Shown here piece after piece: positions 17,407 to 25,618 of a stretch of 64,000 bases of DNA. The notes beneath the pieces were generated by a model. The model saw nothing but the letters and a program-made list of their open reading frames with translations. It was not told where the DNA came from and did no database searches. Source of the stretch: Deinococcus koreensis (GTDB lineage: Bacteria; Deinococcota; Deinococci; Deinococcales; Deinococcaceae); assembly GCF_002901445.1 (NCBI RefSeq), contig NZ_PPPD01000005.1, forward strand, positions 31,363 through 95,362, written 5' to 3'. How positions within the stretch are numbered: the stretch's first letter is position 1; the number at the start of each line of letters is the position of its first letter. Made by a program: the position numbers and the translations under genes.

Positions 17407-17584
17407 CGCGCCTGGGGGCCAGTAAGCCCCCCAGGCTCTGAGTGCCCGCCAGAGTGGCCAGCTTGCTGAGCGGCGCGGATGGAGGCAGAACAGCGAAACG
17501 TGAACGTGTGCGAACTCTTCCGCAGGCTGAGGAGGAGATGAAGGGGGATGTGCCCCCCTTCGCTTGCTTTTGGCAGATGTTTTC

Positions 17585-17633
17585 TTGACTTATAACTATG
17601 TATTCCATATACTTATACCAAGGAGGAAGTCAC
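17585..17633 (+). promoter_or_regulatory. Promoter of the prim-pol gene (variant of the shared cassette)
   Basis: TTGACT (17585-17590), 17 bp, TATACT (17608-17613), then AAGGAGGAAG before ATG 17634. The -35/-10 geometry equals the other cassettes, but the leader hairpin is missing and the spacer has only a partial TAAGTA-like repeat. Confidence 0.65.
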
Positions 17634-18671
17634 ATGCCGTATGCAACCGTTACCCAGTTCGGGCACCATACAGCCATGAGCCTCCCGCCCCACGATCTTT
17701 TGCGGACTGCCAGGCAGTACGTGGACGCGGGCCTGAGCGTCATCCCCGTGGGGGTCAGTGGCAGCTACGCCAAGCACCCGCACTACGACGCCCTCAAGAA
17801 GTCGGGGCACTGCTCCTGGGATGAGGGGCGCGGCAAGTGGGTGGCGACGTGGCTGGCGTTCCGGGAGCGCTTGCCGACGCAAGGTGAGCTGCACGCCTGG
17901 TTCATCCTGCACGGCGCGCAGGGTATGGCGCTGGTGACGGGCAGGGTCTCCGGCCTGATCGCCCTGGACTTCGATCAGGGGGCCGGGGTGGACACCATGC
18001 ACCTGCTGGGCATCGAGCCGCATGTGCGGAGCGCCAGCGGCGGCTACCACGTCTATGTGAGGCATCCCGGCTGGCACGTGTCCACCACCAACAGCACCAC
18101 CAAGCGCAGCCTGCCGCCCGGCGTGGACGTGCGGGGCGACGGCGGCCTGGTCGTGTTGCCTCCCACCGTGACCGACGCGGGCCGCTACGAGCGGTTGCCT
18201 GGCAAGAAACTCCTGAACCGGCTGACCATCCCTGAGACCGCCGAGCTGGCCGGTCAGCGCTACCGCGTGCGCGAGTTGCTGGGCCTGGCATGCGCGCCGG
18301 AGTGCCTGGAGGAAGCGCCGCGCGCGGCCGTGCGTGCCCCCGTGTTCAATGCGCCGGGTTCGGACGGTGGCGAGCAGCACCGGCGCGTGGACTACATGAT
18401 GCTGATAGAGCGCGCCCAGAACCTCGCCGCGAACCGTGGCCGCAACGACGCTGGATTCTGGCTGGCGTGCCAACTGCGGGACAACGATTTTCCCCAGGAC
18501 GAGGCCCTGGAGGTCGGGCCCTCCTGGCTCTCACTGCTGCCGGGCACGAACACCAAGGGCGCCAGGGAAGCCTACGTGCTGGCCCACTTTGAGGCCTCGG
18601 TGCGCAGCGCCTACCGCAAGGTTCCTGCGGGACGTGACTCGAAGCCGTGGGTGAAAGGCTACGGGCGCTGA
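17634..18671 (+). CDS. Bifunctional primase-polymerase (prim-pol) domain protein
   Basis: 345 aa from ATG 17634, preceded by AAGGAGGAAG. Residues about 20-210 match the archaeo-eukaryotic primase-type prim-pol N-terminal domain: YVDAGLSVIPV, GMALVTGRVSGLIALDFDQG with the metal-binding DFD, RSASGGYHVYVRHPG with the catalytic His, and VDVRGDGGLVVLPPT. The C-terminal ~120 residues are helical (NRGRNDAGFWLACQLRDN, as in plasmid and phage primases). No helicase domain follows, so it may only prime replication of this replicon. It lies 227 bp after parB with its own promoter. Confidence 0.88.
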   Translation: MPYATVTQFGHHTAMSLPPHDLLRTARQYVDAGLSVIPVGVSGSYAKHPHYDALKKSGHCSWDEGRGKWVATWLAFRERLPTQGELHAWFILHGAQGMALVTGRVSGLIALDFDQGAGVDTMHLLGIEPHVRSASGGYHVYVRHPGWHVSTTNSTTKRSLPPGVDVRGDGGLVVLPPTVTDAGRYERLPGKKLLNRLTIPETAELAGQRYRVRELLGLACAPECLEEAPRAAVRAPVFNAPGSDGGEQHRRVDYMMLIERAQNLAANRGRNDAGFWLACQLRDNDFPQDEALEVGPSWLSLLPGTNTKGAREAYVLAHFEASVRSAYRKVPAGRDSKPWVKGYGR

Positions 18672-18681
18672 ACCGCTTTTC

Positions 18682-18764
18682 ATGACTCATAAGTAAGTTA
18701 TAAGTATACTTACAAGTGTAGGGGGCACCTTCCACACCCGCCCCCTGCACAAAGGAGCGGAACC
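18682..18764 (+). promoter_or_regulatory. Promoter/leader cassette 2
   Basis: ATGACT (18682-18687), 17 bp, TATACT (18705-18710). TAAGTATACTTA around the -10 is a perfect palindrome. The leader has the same AGGGGGC/GCCCCCT hairpin with a CCTTCCACACCC loop, then AAAGGAGCGG before ATG 18765. The -35 is weaker than in cassettes 1, 3 and 4. Confidence 0.7.
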
Positions 18765-18908
18765 ATGTCCCTGACCCCAGCAGAACGCGGTGGGCGTGGC
18801 GGTCAACGAACCGCCTGGCGGCACGGCCAGATGCACATGGAGTGCACCCTGTCGCCAGGGTTTCCAGACCACTGTGGAGCGGCATTACGGACGCGACGTG
18901 CACGCTGA
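18765..18908 (+). CDS. Short ORF behind cassette 2, possibly truncated or frameshifted
   Basis: 47 aa starting MSLTPAERGGRGGQR, well placed behind AAAGGAGCGG. After residue 33 the +2 frame continues with a protein-like run (QTTVERHYGRDVHADMAAL) containing two close cysteine pairs, so the original gene may have been longer and suffered a frameshift near 18863. No family recognised. Confidence 0.4.
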   Translation: MSLTPAERGGRGGQRTAWRHGQMHMECTLSPGFPDHCGAALRTRRAR

Positions 18909-19154
18909 CATGGCCGCCCTGTGCGGCTCTCCTGGGTGCCGGTGCCCAGGTGGCGTACGACCCGAACTTGGGTTGCCGGGTGGCCGCCGCCTGAATGACG
19001 AGTGGGCGGCCAGGGGCCGCCCACCGCTGAATCACCCTGCACCAGGTTTCCACACCCGCAAGATGCCCAGTTGGCCGCTGGGAAGGAGCATCCCAAAACC
19101 AGCGGCCATTCCTCGCACTTTAACACGCCCCTGCGCGTCAGGAAAGGATCCGCC

Positions 19155-19646
19155 ATGATGCAGCCCGCTGGAATCTCCTCGCCAGCGCCACTTCCCAGCA
19201 TGCACAAAGTCAAGTTCCCGCATACTCGGGGCATGTCCAAGACGTCCCTTGCTCTTCCGGAAGTCCTGAAGTCCTACCCCGCCCTGGACAAGCTGACCTA
19301 TCTCTATGTCCGCGACCATCCCGGAATCATCCACGTGCAGGATATGGTCGACCACTATGGCCACCACTTTCAGACGATGGCCGCCAGTCTCCGACTGCTC
19401 CGGGCCAATGGCCTGGTCATCGCCACCAAGGAAGGTGGACTGGTGCCTGGCGAGGGGCGGGAAGCAGGCGCGTACCGTGTGGCGACGGCCGAGGAGCTGC
19501 AGCGCGCCCGGGTGTACGACCCGGCGATGAAGGCCAAGGGCAAGGCGGCGAGCGCCAGGGCGGGCCGTGAAGCCTCAAATGAGACCATAACCGCCAACTC
19601 GGCGCGCCATCAGAAAGGTCAGGGCGGCGGTGGAGAACATCAGTAA
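19155..19646 (+). CDS. Small winged-helix-like hypothetical protein
   Basis: 163 aa from ATG 19155, chosen because AGGAAAGGA lies 7 nt upstream; ATG 19233 (MSKTSLALPEVLKSYPALDK) would give a compact 137-aa form. The core (SYPALDKLTYLYVRDHPGII, HVQDMVDHYGHHFQTMAASL, RANGLVIATKEGG) has the length and wing pattern of a winged helix that picks between resistance or sporulation-type DNA targets; this is inference only. The tail is basic and Ala-rich. Confidence 0.5.
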   Translation: MMQPAGISSPAPLPSMHKVKFPHTRGMSKTSLALPEVLKSYPALDKLTYLYVRDHPGIIHVQDMVDHYGHHFQTMAASLRLLRANGLVIATKEGGLVPGEGREAGAYRVATAEELQRARVYDPAMKAKGKAASARAGREASNETITANSARHQKGQGGGGEHQ

Positions 19647-19870
19647 CGGGTTGGCGAACTCGATGAGTGCTGGTGAAAGGCGGGAGACGTGATCGTGGCC
19701 CGTCCAGATTAGCTGGGCGGGCCAATCTCGGATCGCAGCGCGTCTCGGGCACAACATCGAGACTCACCAGACCCACCCAAACAGGCCGACGACTGCCTCA
19801 AGCAGGCGCTGGAGTGTGGTCGGCGATGCCAGGACGAGAGGGAATCCCGCAGGTGGCGTTCCTCAAGGTC

Positions 19871-20399
19871 TTACCAGTACTCCCCTTGCAGTAACTCTTG
19901 GAGGGAACTTTTGGGCGCCCAGCGCCAGACATCCTGTACCTCGCTCCATAGGGCCGAGGCGTTGGCGTCAGAGAGCTGGCCCCGCGCCATCTGCTCTGCC
20001 AGCAGCCCGGGGGTACCCACCACGGAAAGAGCACGGGGAGGGACATTTGGGAGGGCACCGCAGATCAGCGCCCGGAGCGTTCGGTATGCTCCCCGGTCAT
20101 CCGTACAAACGCGGTAGCCCTGCTCGTAGGCCCAGAGCATGACCTCTTTCTCCCCGGCGTGAATGGGAGGCCGATCTTGAACTCCCAGGGCCACCAGCAG
20201 TTGAAGGGTGTCAGGGCTGAGGGCCGACAGGTCGGGACTGGGTAACACCCGAATGCCCCACCCTTCGTGCTCGTGCGGATACGCTTTGAACCTAGCCGAA
20301 CGGAGCGCGGCGAGCGCTGGATCCTTCGACAAAGTGCGGGGATCGTGCTTAGTGACCCCGGTCAGCAACTCCTGATGCACCTGCTGTGGAATCAGCAGC
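19871..20399 (-). pseudogene. PIN-like (DUF3368-type) toxin gene truncated by IS copy A
   Basis: The C-terminal ~175 residues of a PIN-like protein are present: HAGEKEVMLWAYEQGY, VCTDDRGAYRTLR and VVGTPGLLAEQMARGQLSD match the conserved acidic helix, TDD and GTLG-type motifs of that group. Reading upstream, the frame stays open into LLIPQQVHQELL, a typical PIN second helix, and then meets the IS end at 20400. About 30 N-terminal residues including the first catalytic Asp are missing and are not found beyond the right end of the IS. The gene is therefore inactive. No antitoxin remains. Confidence 0.7.
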
Positions 20400-20429
20400 T
20401 GGGGTTGCCTCGGTAACGCGTACTTGAAG

Positions 20430-21302
20430 TTACGCCACCGCGCGGTTTCCGCGCTGTTCGAATTCTACCGGCGTCAGATATCCCAGGGTCGAGTGACGCC
20501 GCTGGCGGTTGTAGAAGATTTCCAGGTACTCAAACACCTGACTGCGCCCCTCCTGGCGCGACATAAACACCGTGTCCATCATCAGTTCCCGCTTCAGGGT
20601 CGAGAAAAACGACTCCACCACGGCGTTGTCGAAGCAATCGCCTTTCCTCCCCATACTCGACTGCATTCCGCTCCTCTGCAGGGCCGCCTGGTACAGGCGG
20701 CTCGTGTATTGCGACCCCCGGTCGGAATGGTGAATCAGGTCCGCCGGTGGTGGTCGGCGGGCCACCGCCATGTTCAGGGCCGCCAGAGGCAGGTCGGTCG
20801 TGAGCCGTTCGCCCATCGTCCAGCCCACCACCAGTCGCGAGTGCAGATCCAGGATCACGGCTAAATAGAGCCATCCCTCTTTCGTCGGGAGAAACGAGAT
20901 ATCGGCGGCCCATACGGTGTTCGGCGTCGGTACGTCGAAGTTCCGATGCACGAGATCCTTCGCCACGGGGTGGGTTTCGTTCCGGGTGGTGGTGCGCTTG
21001 TGCTTCCGACGATCTTTGCCCTGCAGGCCAGCCGCAGACATCAGCCGGGCCACCCGCCGCCGGGAGCACGCCATGCCGTGCTCCCGCAACTCGGCATGCA
21101 CCCGGGGCACGCCATACCGCCCTTTGGTTCGGGTGTGGATCTGCTGGATCTCCGTGCTCAGGACGTCGTCCTGAGCACGTCTGGGACTCATCGGCCTTCC
21201 TCGCCAGGTCGCATAGCCGCTTCTGGTCACGTCCAGCATCCGGCACATGACGTCCAGGCGGAACAAGGAGCGGTGCGCGTCGATGAATTCAAAACGCCTC
21301 AC
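20430..21302 (-). CDS. IS3-family transposase OrfB, copy A
   Basis: 290 aa. The N-terminal HTH_21-like segment (GRYGVPRVHAELREHG) is followed by an rve integrase core. The DDE triad is visible: D in VWAADISFLP, D in IHHSDRGSQY, E in DNAVVESFFSTLKRE. It starts at GTG 21302, overlapping the orfA stop (GTGA). An AAAGAAAAG run just before the overlap could support frameshifting to an OrfAB fusion. Confidence 0.93.
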   Translation of the reverse strand: MRRFEFIDAHRSLFRLDVMCRMLDVTRSGYATWRGRPMSPRRAQDDVLSTEIQQIHTRTKGRYGVPRVHAELREHGMACSRRRVARLMSAAGLQGKDRRKHKRTTTRNETHPVAKDLVHRNFDVPTPNTVWAADISFLPTKEGWLYLAVILDLHSRLVVGWTMGERLTTDLPLAALNMAVARRPPPADLIHHSDRGSQYTSRLYQAALQRSGMQSSMGRKGDCFDNAVVESFFSTLKRELMMDTVFMSRQEGRSQVFEYLEIFYNRQRRHSTLGYLTPVEFEQRGNRAVA

Positions 21303-21595
21303 TTTTCTTTGGCGAAGAAGGCCACGGCTTTTTTCAACACATCACGTTCCTGACGGGCAATGTCCAGCTCGCGTTGCAGGCGTTTGATCTCTGCCTGCTC
21401 GGCGCTGAGGCTGGCCTTCCCGTGACCCGGGAAAGCTGATTGACCCTGCTGCTCGAATTCCTTGGCCCAGCGGTGAAGCGACGAGTCGCTGATGCCGAGA
21501 TTGATCGAGACGCCGGTGAAGGTCTGGTCGGGCTCGTGGGCGAGCCGGACGGCCTCGAGCTTGAATTCTTTGGTGTACCGCTGGCGCTGTCCCAT
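21299..21595 (-). CDS. IS3-family OrfA, copy A
   Basis: 98 aa. HTH_Tnp_1 domain (RYTKEFKLEAVRLAHEPDQT, then SDSSLHRWAKEF) followed by a leucine-zipper-like coiled coil (EIKRLQRELDIARQERDVLK). It recognises the IS ends. Its stop overlaps the orfB start by 4 nt. Confidence 0.92.
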   Translation of the reverse strand: MGQRQRYTKEFKLEAVRLAHEPDQTFTGVSINLGISDSSLHRWAKEFEQQGQSAFPGHGKASLSAEQAEIKRLQRELDIARQERDVLKKAVAFFAKEK

Positions 21596-21781
21596 ACTTC
21601 ACCTCGCTGTCATTGTCGAGGCGTTTGTTCAGGTGCGCGAAATCGAGGTATCCCCACGGGGCAGGCCCTGCGGGGAACACACGCGCGCTGAACGATCCGT
21701 ATAGGGAAGACGCTCCAAAGCTGATTCGATGTGCCCTAACCTAAATACCAGCAAACAGGTTTACCGTTTTACAGGCATGTC

Positions 21782-21861
21782 TTGACAGTTTAGTAAGTGC
21801 GTTATATACTTAAATCAATAGGGGACACCTTCCACACCCGCCCCCTACGAAGGAGCGAGGT
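21782..21861 (+). promoter_or_regulatory. Promoter/leader cassette 3
   Basis: TTGACA (21782-21787), 17 bp, TATACT (21805-21810), with GGTTTACCGTTTTAC about 15 bp upstream of the -35. The leader hairpin here is TAGGGG with CCCCTA, a changed but still pairing stem, enclosing the conserved CCTTCCACACCC loop; GAAGGAGCGAGG precedes ATG 21862. Confidence 0.72.
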
Positions 21862-22338
21862 ATGACCAGCACGCAGCGCCACCCCCAACCCGGCCTGATC
21901 TACGAGTACACCTACACTGGCGAAAGTTACTTCCGGGCCACACTGAACGCTGACCTCACGGTGACGATGGTGAACGCCCAGACCTGCCGCACCGTCAAGG
22001 TAGGCGTCCTCAGCAGCCTGGGAACGTTGGAGATGTGGGCCAAGCGGTGCTTTGAGACCGCCAACGGCCAGGAGACTTATTGCACGCTGGGGCCGGTCGG
22101 CCTGCGCATTGCCCGCAGGTACGCCGAGAAGTGCGGTGCCCTGGGCCGCACACGCGCCGCCGCCTTTCACCGCCAGCTTGCGGGACGCGGCGTTCCCGGC
22201 ACAGAGCATTACGCCGTGTGTGCGCGGGTGCTGGGCCGTGGAGTGCAGAGCCTGGCCACCCTCACGGAAGACGAGGCCCGCAAGGTCTGGGCCAGCGTAC
22301 AAAGTGGCGAAGTCCACAAGCCTGCCCACGCCGCGTAA
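21862..22338 (+). CDS. Hypothetical protein behind cassette 3
   Basis: 158 aa, not recognised. The N-terminal part (LIYEYTYTGESYFRATLNAD) is strand-rich; the C-terminal half is helical and basic (GLRIARRYAEKCGALGR). No signal peptide or transmembrane segment. The shared promoter cassette ties it to the ParB and ArdC-like genes, so a plasmid-maintenance or transfer-related role is inferred. Confidence 0.6.
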   Translation: MTSTQRHPQPGLIYEYTYTGESYFRATLNADLTVTMVNAQTCRTVKVGVLSSLGTLEMWAKRCFETANGQETYCTLGPVGLRIARRYAEKCGALGRTRAAAFHRQLAGRGVPGTEHYAVCARVLGRGVQSLATLTEDEARKVWASVQSGEVHKPAHAA

Positions 22339-23480
22339 CAGTGGCCCCGCTCCAAGCGGGCGGGGCCAGCCGCAAGGGGTGCCGACCACGCCCGGACGCG
22401 TCAACCTCACACACCCTGTTGAACTGCTCCACCGTGCGCGACCATGTCGGCGACACTGTGGCCGTGTTCCGCGCCAGCTGCTCAGCGCCGCGCAGGTCGG
22501 GCGGCTGCGCGGCGACCCGGTGTGACGGCGAGGCCCTGGCGCGGCACCCGGGCGCATCTGGAGGCTCAGCGCCCAGGTCTGCCTGCGCGCCGCCTGACGC
22601 CGACCCCCACCCCGTTTTTCTTTTTGCGAACCCTGGGGGAGCGGCCCCCTGACCGAGACGAGCCGTTCCAGCGTTCAGGTCTGGCGTGAGCAGGGACAGC
22701 GGCCCCAATCGATAACCAGCCTCAGGTTTCGTGGCACTGCCAGCATGCCGAGCATGAGCTGTGCACCACTCCGCATCTGATGCAGAAAGGGGGGCGCTGC
22801 AGCGGCGACGGCGCCCCGTAGTTTCTGGGCGTGGCGGCCCTGCTGAACTCCACGCTCCAGTGGGACGCCCGGCGGCGTGAGCGGCAGGCCGGTGCAGGCC
22901 AGGGGTGATCACGCGCGTCTGTTCGGCGTCGAGGTCGGGCTGTCTCGAAGTGCGCAAAAGAAAACAGCTGGGTCAGGCTGAGGTGGGCGGCGCGTATGGG
23001 GTGGATGGGCTCTGGCGTGGGCGCGCTGGTGCGGGTGGTGACCTTGCATGGCGCCAGGTGCAGGAGGAGCGGCGCGTCGCCGGTGTGTTGATGCAGGAGG
23101 GGCAGGTCTGCCCCTAAGTCCGGCCACAGGCCGGCCTACCCCCGGGGGCGGAGCCCCGCCCCCACGTGAACGGTCGCCGGGTGGGGGCGGTCGTTCCTGT
23201 AGGGCGCGGCAAGGTCGTGTGCGTTGCGAGCGACCGTTCACGGCCCCCACCCACAGGATGCAGACCCAGCGGCAGGGGGGCCAAGCAGGGTTGCGCGCGT
23301 CCGCGCGCCGCTTCCGGCAGAGCCGGGATTGCCGGAAGGCCACCGGCAAGAACCTAGGAGCGCCTGACGGCGCGCTGTGCCCAAGGCCGGACGCCGCCGC
23401 GACCCGGCCGGGCGGCCCGCTCGAACCGGGCCCCTGGCGGCTTTGCGCCCATCCTCGCGGGCTGAAAGATCAACAGATGA
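22339..23480. other. Long non-coding, GC-rich stretch with a 12-bp inverted repeat
   Basis: No ORF here has convincing composition. GTGAACGGTCGC (23166-23177) and GCGACCGTTCAC (23230-23241) form a perfect inverted repeat 52 bp apart. Low-complexity GGGGGCGG/CCCCCGCC runs surround it. It may be decayed coding sequence; nothing else is recognised. Confidence 0.4.
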
Positions 23481-23806
23481 AGGAGCGCCCCCCGGCGCGC
23501 TGTTTTCATGGTTTCCCCAACCGGGGCGCTCTTCGAGCTTAGCGGCGTGCTCGCTGCGGTCAAGGGAGGGAGCCTTGACCTCCACTGCGCGCGCCGCTGA
23601 GGCGCTCACGCGCCGCCCCTCGCCGGGAAAATGTGTAGGGGAAGGGCAGAGGACAACAGCACGAAGGACAGGGGCGGCCCCGGACATCCGCGACCACTAC
23701 CAGGGGGAGGCCGCTTCCTGCCCAGGAGGCGCGCCGGGGGCGCGGCGCTTCGCGCGTGCCCCCGGACATACGTAGGTTTACCTGTTTACGGGTTTACCAG
23801 CTTTCC
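23481..23806. repeat. Upstream module copy B (duplicate of 15131-15531)
   Basis: It shares with copy A the order: GAGCGCCCC.../CCGGGGCGCTC hairpin (arms 23483-23491 and 23521-23531), GGTCAAGG/CCTTGACC hairpin, CGCCGGGAAAATGTG, CCCCCGGACATACGT and the TTTACC repeats (GGTTTACCTGTTTACGGG from 23775). Differences are point changes and small indels. It lies directly before promoter cassette 4. Confidence 0.7.
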
Positions 23807-23890
23807 TTGACAGTTAAGTAAGTTATAGATATACTTACAAGCGTAGGGAGCGCCTTCCACACCCGCCCCCTGCATAAAGGAGCGCCAGCC
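23807..23890 (+). promoter_or_regulatory. Promoter/leader cassette 4 (ardC-like gene)
   Basis: TTGACA (23807-23812), 17 bp, TATACT (23830-23835). TAAGTA in the spacer pairs with TACTTA. Leader hairpin AGGGAGC/GCCCCCT has one mismatch and a CCTTCCACACCC loop. AAAGGAGCGCC precedes ATG 23891. Confidence 0.75.
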
Positions 23891-24805
23891 ATGCCGTACA
23901 AGAAGCCCAGCACCCCCGAGGAAAAAGAAGCCGCCCGCGAGGCATCTCAGGCCGTCACGCAGGAACTCATGTCGCGCATTGACACGTGCGCCCTGCGCCT
24001 GGCCGAACAGCTGGGGGCCGGGGCCAGTGACGAGTTGCTGACCTTCATGCGCTTCTCTGCCCGCTTCCACACCTACAGCCTCAACAATCAGCTGCTGATC
24101 TGGCTGCAGGCCCCCGAGGCCGCCCATGTGGCCGGGTTCCAGGCGTGGAGGGGTCTGGGGCGCAGCGTCAGGAAGGGCGCGAAGGCCGTGCGCGTTCTCG
24201 CGCCCCTAGTGGTGCCCGATCACGAGGCCCCGCCCGTGAACGGCAGGCCCGCGCAAAGGATCGTGGGCTTCAAGTACAGCTCTATTTTTGCCGACTATGA
24301 CACCGAAGGCGACCCGCTGCCCAGCGCCGCCTTCATGGTGGTGCAGGGGGGAGACGACGGAACATGCGCGCTGCTGCGTTCGCTCACCGCCGCGTGCCCG
24401 GTGCCCGTTCGGTGGGAGGACGGCGAGGGACGCGGGGCGCATGGCTGGACGGACGGCGGGCAGATCGTCCTGTGCCGTGAGAAGTGCGACCTGGAACCGG
24501 CGCACGCGCTGCGCGTGTTCTTCCATGAGTGGGCGCATGTCTCACTCCACTTCCAGGGCGCGGGCAAACGCGCCGAAGATCTGCCCGACCGCCAGACGCG
24601 CGAGCTGGAGGCCGACGCTGCCGCCTACGTGCTGAGCAGCTTTTACGGCGTCGAAACTACGGCCGCTGTGGCCGACTACATCACCACCTGGGGCGGCAAC
24701 GCTGAGAAGTTGCACGCCAGCATGACCCGGATTGGGCGGGCCGTGTCGAGCATTTTGGGTGCCCTGAGATGCCAAGGTGAGCCCGTTGCTCGAGCCGCCG
24801 CCTGA
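23891..24805 (+). CDS. ArdC-like antirestriction protein with zincin-type metallopeptidase domain
   Basis: 304 aa. The N-terminal ArdC ssDNA-binding-type domain (about 15-130) has RFHTYSLNNQLLIWLQ and GFQAWRGLGRSVRKGAKAV. The C-terminal zincin domain has FFHEWAHVSLH (HExxH type) and the downstream glutamate in TRELEADAAAYVLSSFYG. Proteins of this group, found on plasmids and ICEs, protect incoming single-stranded DNA from restriction. The last 10 residues overlap the region where the IS6-type transposase frame opens, so the natural C-terminus may have been altered. Transcribed from cassette 4. Confidence 0.85.
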   Translation: MPYKKPSTPEEKEAAREASQAVTQELMSRIDTCALRLAEQLGAGASDELLTFMRFSARFHTYSLNNQLLIWLQAPEAAHVAGFQAWRGLGRSVRKGAKAVRVLAPLVVPDHEAPPVNGRPAQRIVGFKYSSIFADYDTEGDPLPSAAFMVVQGGDDGTCALLRSLTAACPVPVRWEDGEGRGAHGWTDGGQIVLCREKCDLEPAHALRVFFHEWAHVSLHFQGAGKRAEDLPDRQTRELEADAAAYVLSSFYGVETTAAVADYITTWGGNAEKLHASMTRIGRAVSSILGALRCQGEPVARAAA

Positions 24806-24815
24806 CCACCACTGG

Positions 24816-25526
24816 TTGCATCGGGGGTGGCCTGAATCTGGGGCCACTCCCGCCCCTGCGGACTGCTGCTCACCTCACCGAGTACACGGCTTCACGCTGA
24901 GCTCTCGGGACATCGAAGAATGGCTGCTGGAACGGAGCATCCGCGTCACCCGCGACTCCATCCGCACGTGGTGCAGCACGTTCAGCGACCACTTCGCTCA
25001 CGGCCTGCGCCACCGGGAACCCCGACGGGGTTCCCGGTGGCACCTTGACGAGATGTGCGTGGACGCGGGCGGGGTCACCCACTGGTGGTGGCGAGCCGTG
25101 GACGAGCACGGGGACGTGCTCGACGTTCTCCTTCAGGAACACCGCGACACGGTGGCCGCCAGATCGTTCTTCCAGCGGCTGAGAGGGGAAGACGACGTGC
25201 CAGAGGTCATTCACACCGATAAGCTCTGGAGTTACGGCGCCGCTCTACGCGCACGTCCTGTGCTCCACAGCGTGGAGCACGTCCAGGTGATTTCCACAGC
25301 GCGCTGCAACAACCTGGTTGAGCAGTCTCACCGGCCCACCCGGCGGCAGGAACGTCAGCAGCGAGGCTTGCGTTCACGACGACGTGCGCAAAGCTTCCTC
25401 GACCTGCACGCCCGGATCACGAACCTCCACCACCCCGCCCGCTCCACTGTCCCCGCTCGCCATCGCTGTCACCAGCAACACACTGCGTTCAAGACGTGGC
25501 GGGTCGTGGTGCCGCACGTGGCCTGA
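24816..25526 (+). CDS. IS6-type DDE transposase, 5' end probably truncated
   Basis: Residues from FTLSSRDIEEWLLERS onward match IS6-family transposases: D in WHLDEMCVD, D in HTDKLWSYGAA and E in NNLVEQSHRPTRRQERQQRG form the triad. The expected N-terminal segment (as in the remnant at 44258, PLIHHAIWLSH) is absent and no good start codon exists; TTG 24816 is only nominal. The frame overlaps nothing essential but begins right after the ardC-like gene. Probably immobile unless trans-complemented. Confidence 0.75.
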   Translation: MHRGWPESGATPAPADCCSPHRVHGFTLSSRDIEEWLLERSIRVTRDSIRTWCSTFSDHFAHGLRHREPRRGSRWHLDEMCVDAGGVTHWWWRAVDEHGDVLDVLLQEHRDTVAARSFFQRLRGEDDVPEVIHTDKLWSYGAALRARPVLHSVEHVQVISTARCNNLVEQSHRPTRRQERQQRGLRSRRRAQSFLDLHARITNLHHPARSTVPARHRCHQQHTAFKTWRVVVPHVA

Positions 25527-25546
25527 ACTTCAGGCCACGTGCTTTT
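25514..25546 (+). terminator. Terminator-like hairpin at the 3' end of the IS6-type transposase
   Basis: GCACGTGGCCTGA (25514-25526) pairs perfectly with TCAGGCCACGTGC (25530-25542), followed by TTTT. It overlaps the stop codon. The IS6-like remnant at 44921-44945 keeps a hairpin at the same place with compensating changes. Confidence 0.75.
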
Positions 25547-25618
25547 CCGGAGCTTCGCGCTTCCTGAGCGCCAACACCTTGCTACAGCCGTTCAGCCGAA
25601 CACCGAGCCCAGCCGGGC

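Larger units (their letters stand above)
20400..21656 (-). mobile_element. IS3-family insertion sequence, copy A (1257 bp)
   Basis: Ends are TGGGGTTGCCTCG and CGAGGTATCCCCA, imperfect inverted repeats with TG...CA termini. The boundaries are defined by comparison with copy B (51175-52431), which has the same length and identical encoded proteins. Flanks are AGC on the left and CGG on the right, so there is no target duplication, unlike copy B. It carries overlapping orfA and orfB on the minus strand. Confidence 0.93.

Noticed and set aside
18790..19158. 122-codon frame starting inside the short ORF behind cassette 2
   Set aside because: No start signal of its own; part may be the shifted remainder of the gene at 18765, but later parts look random.
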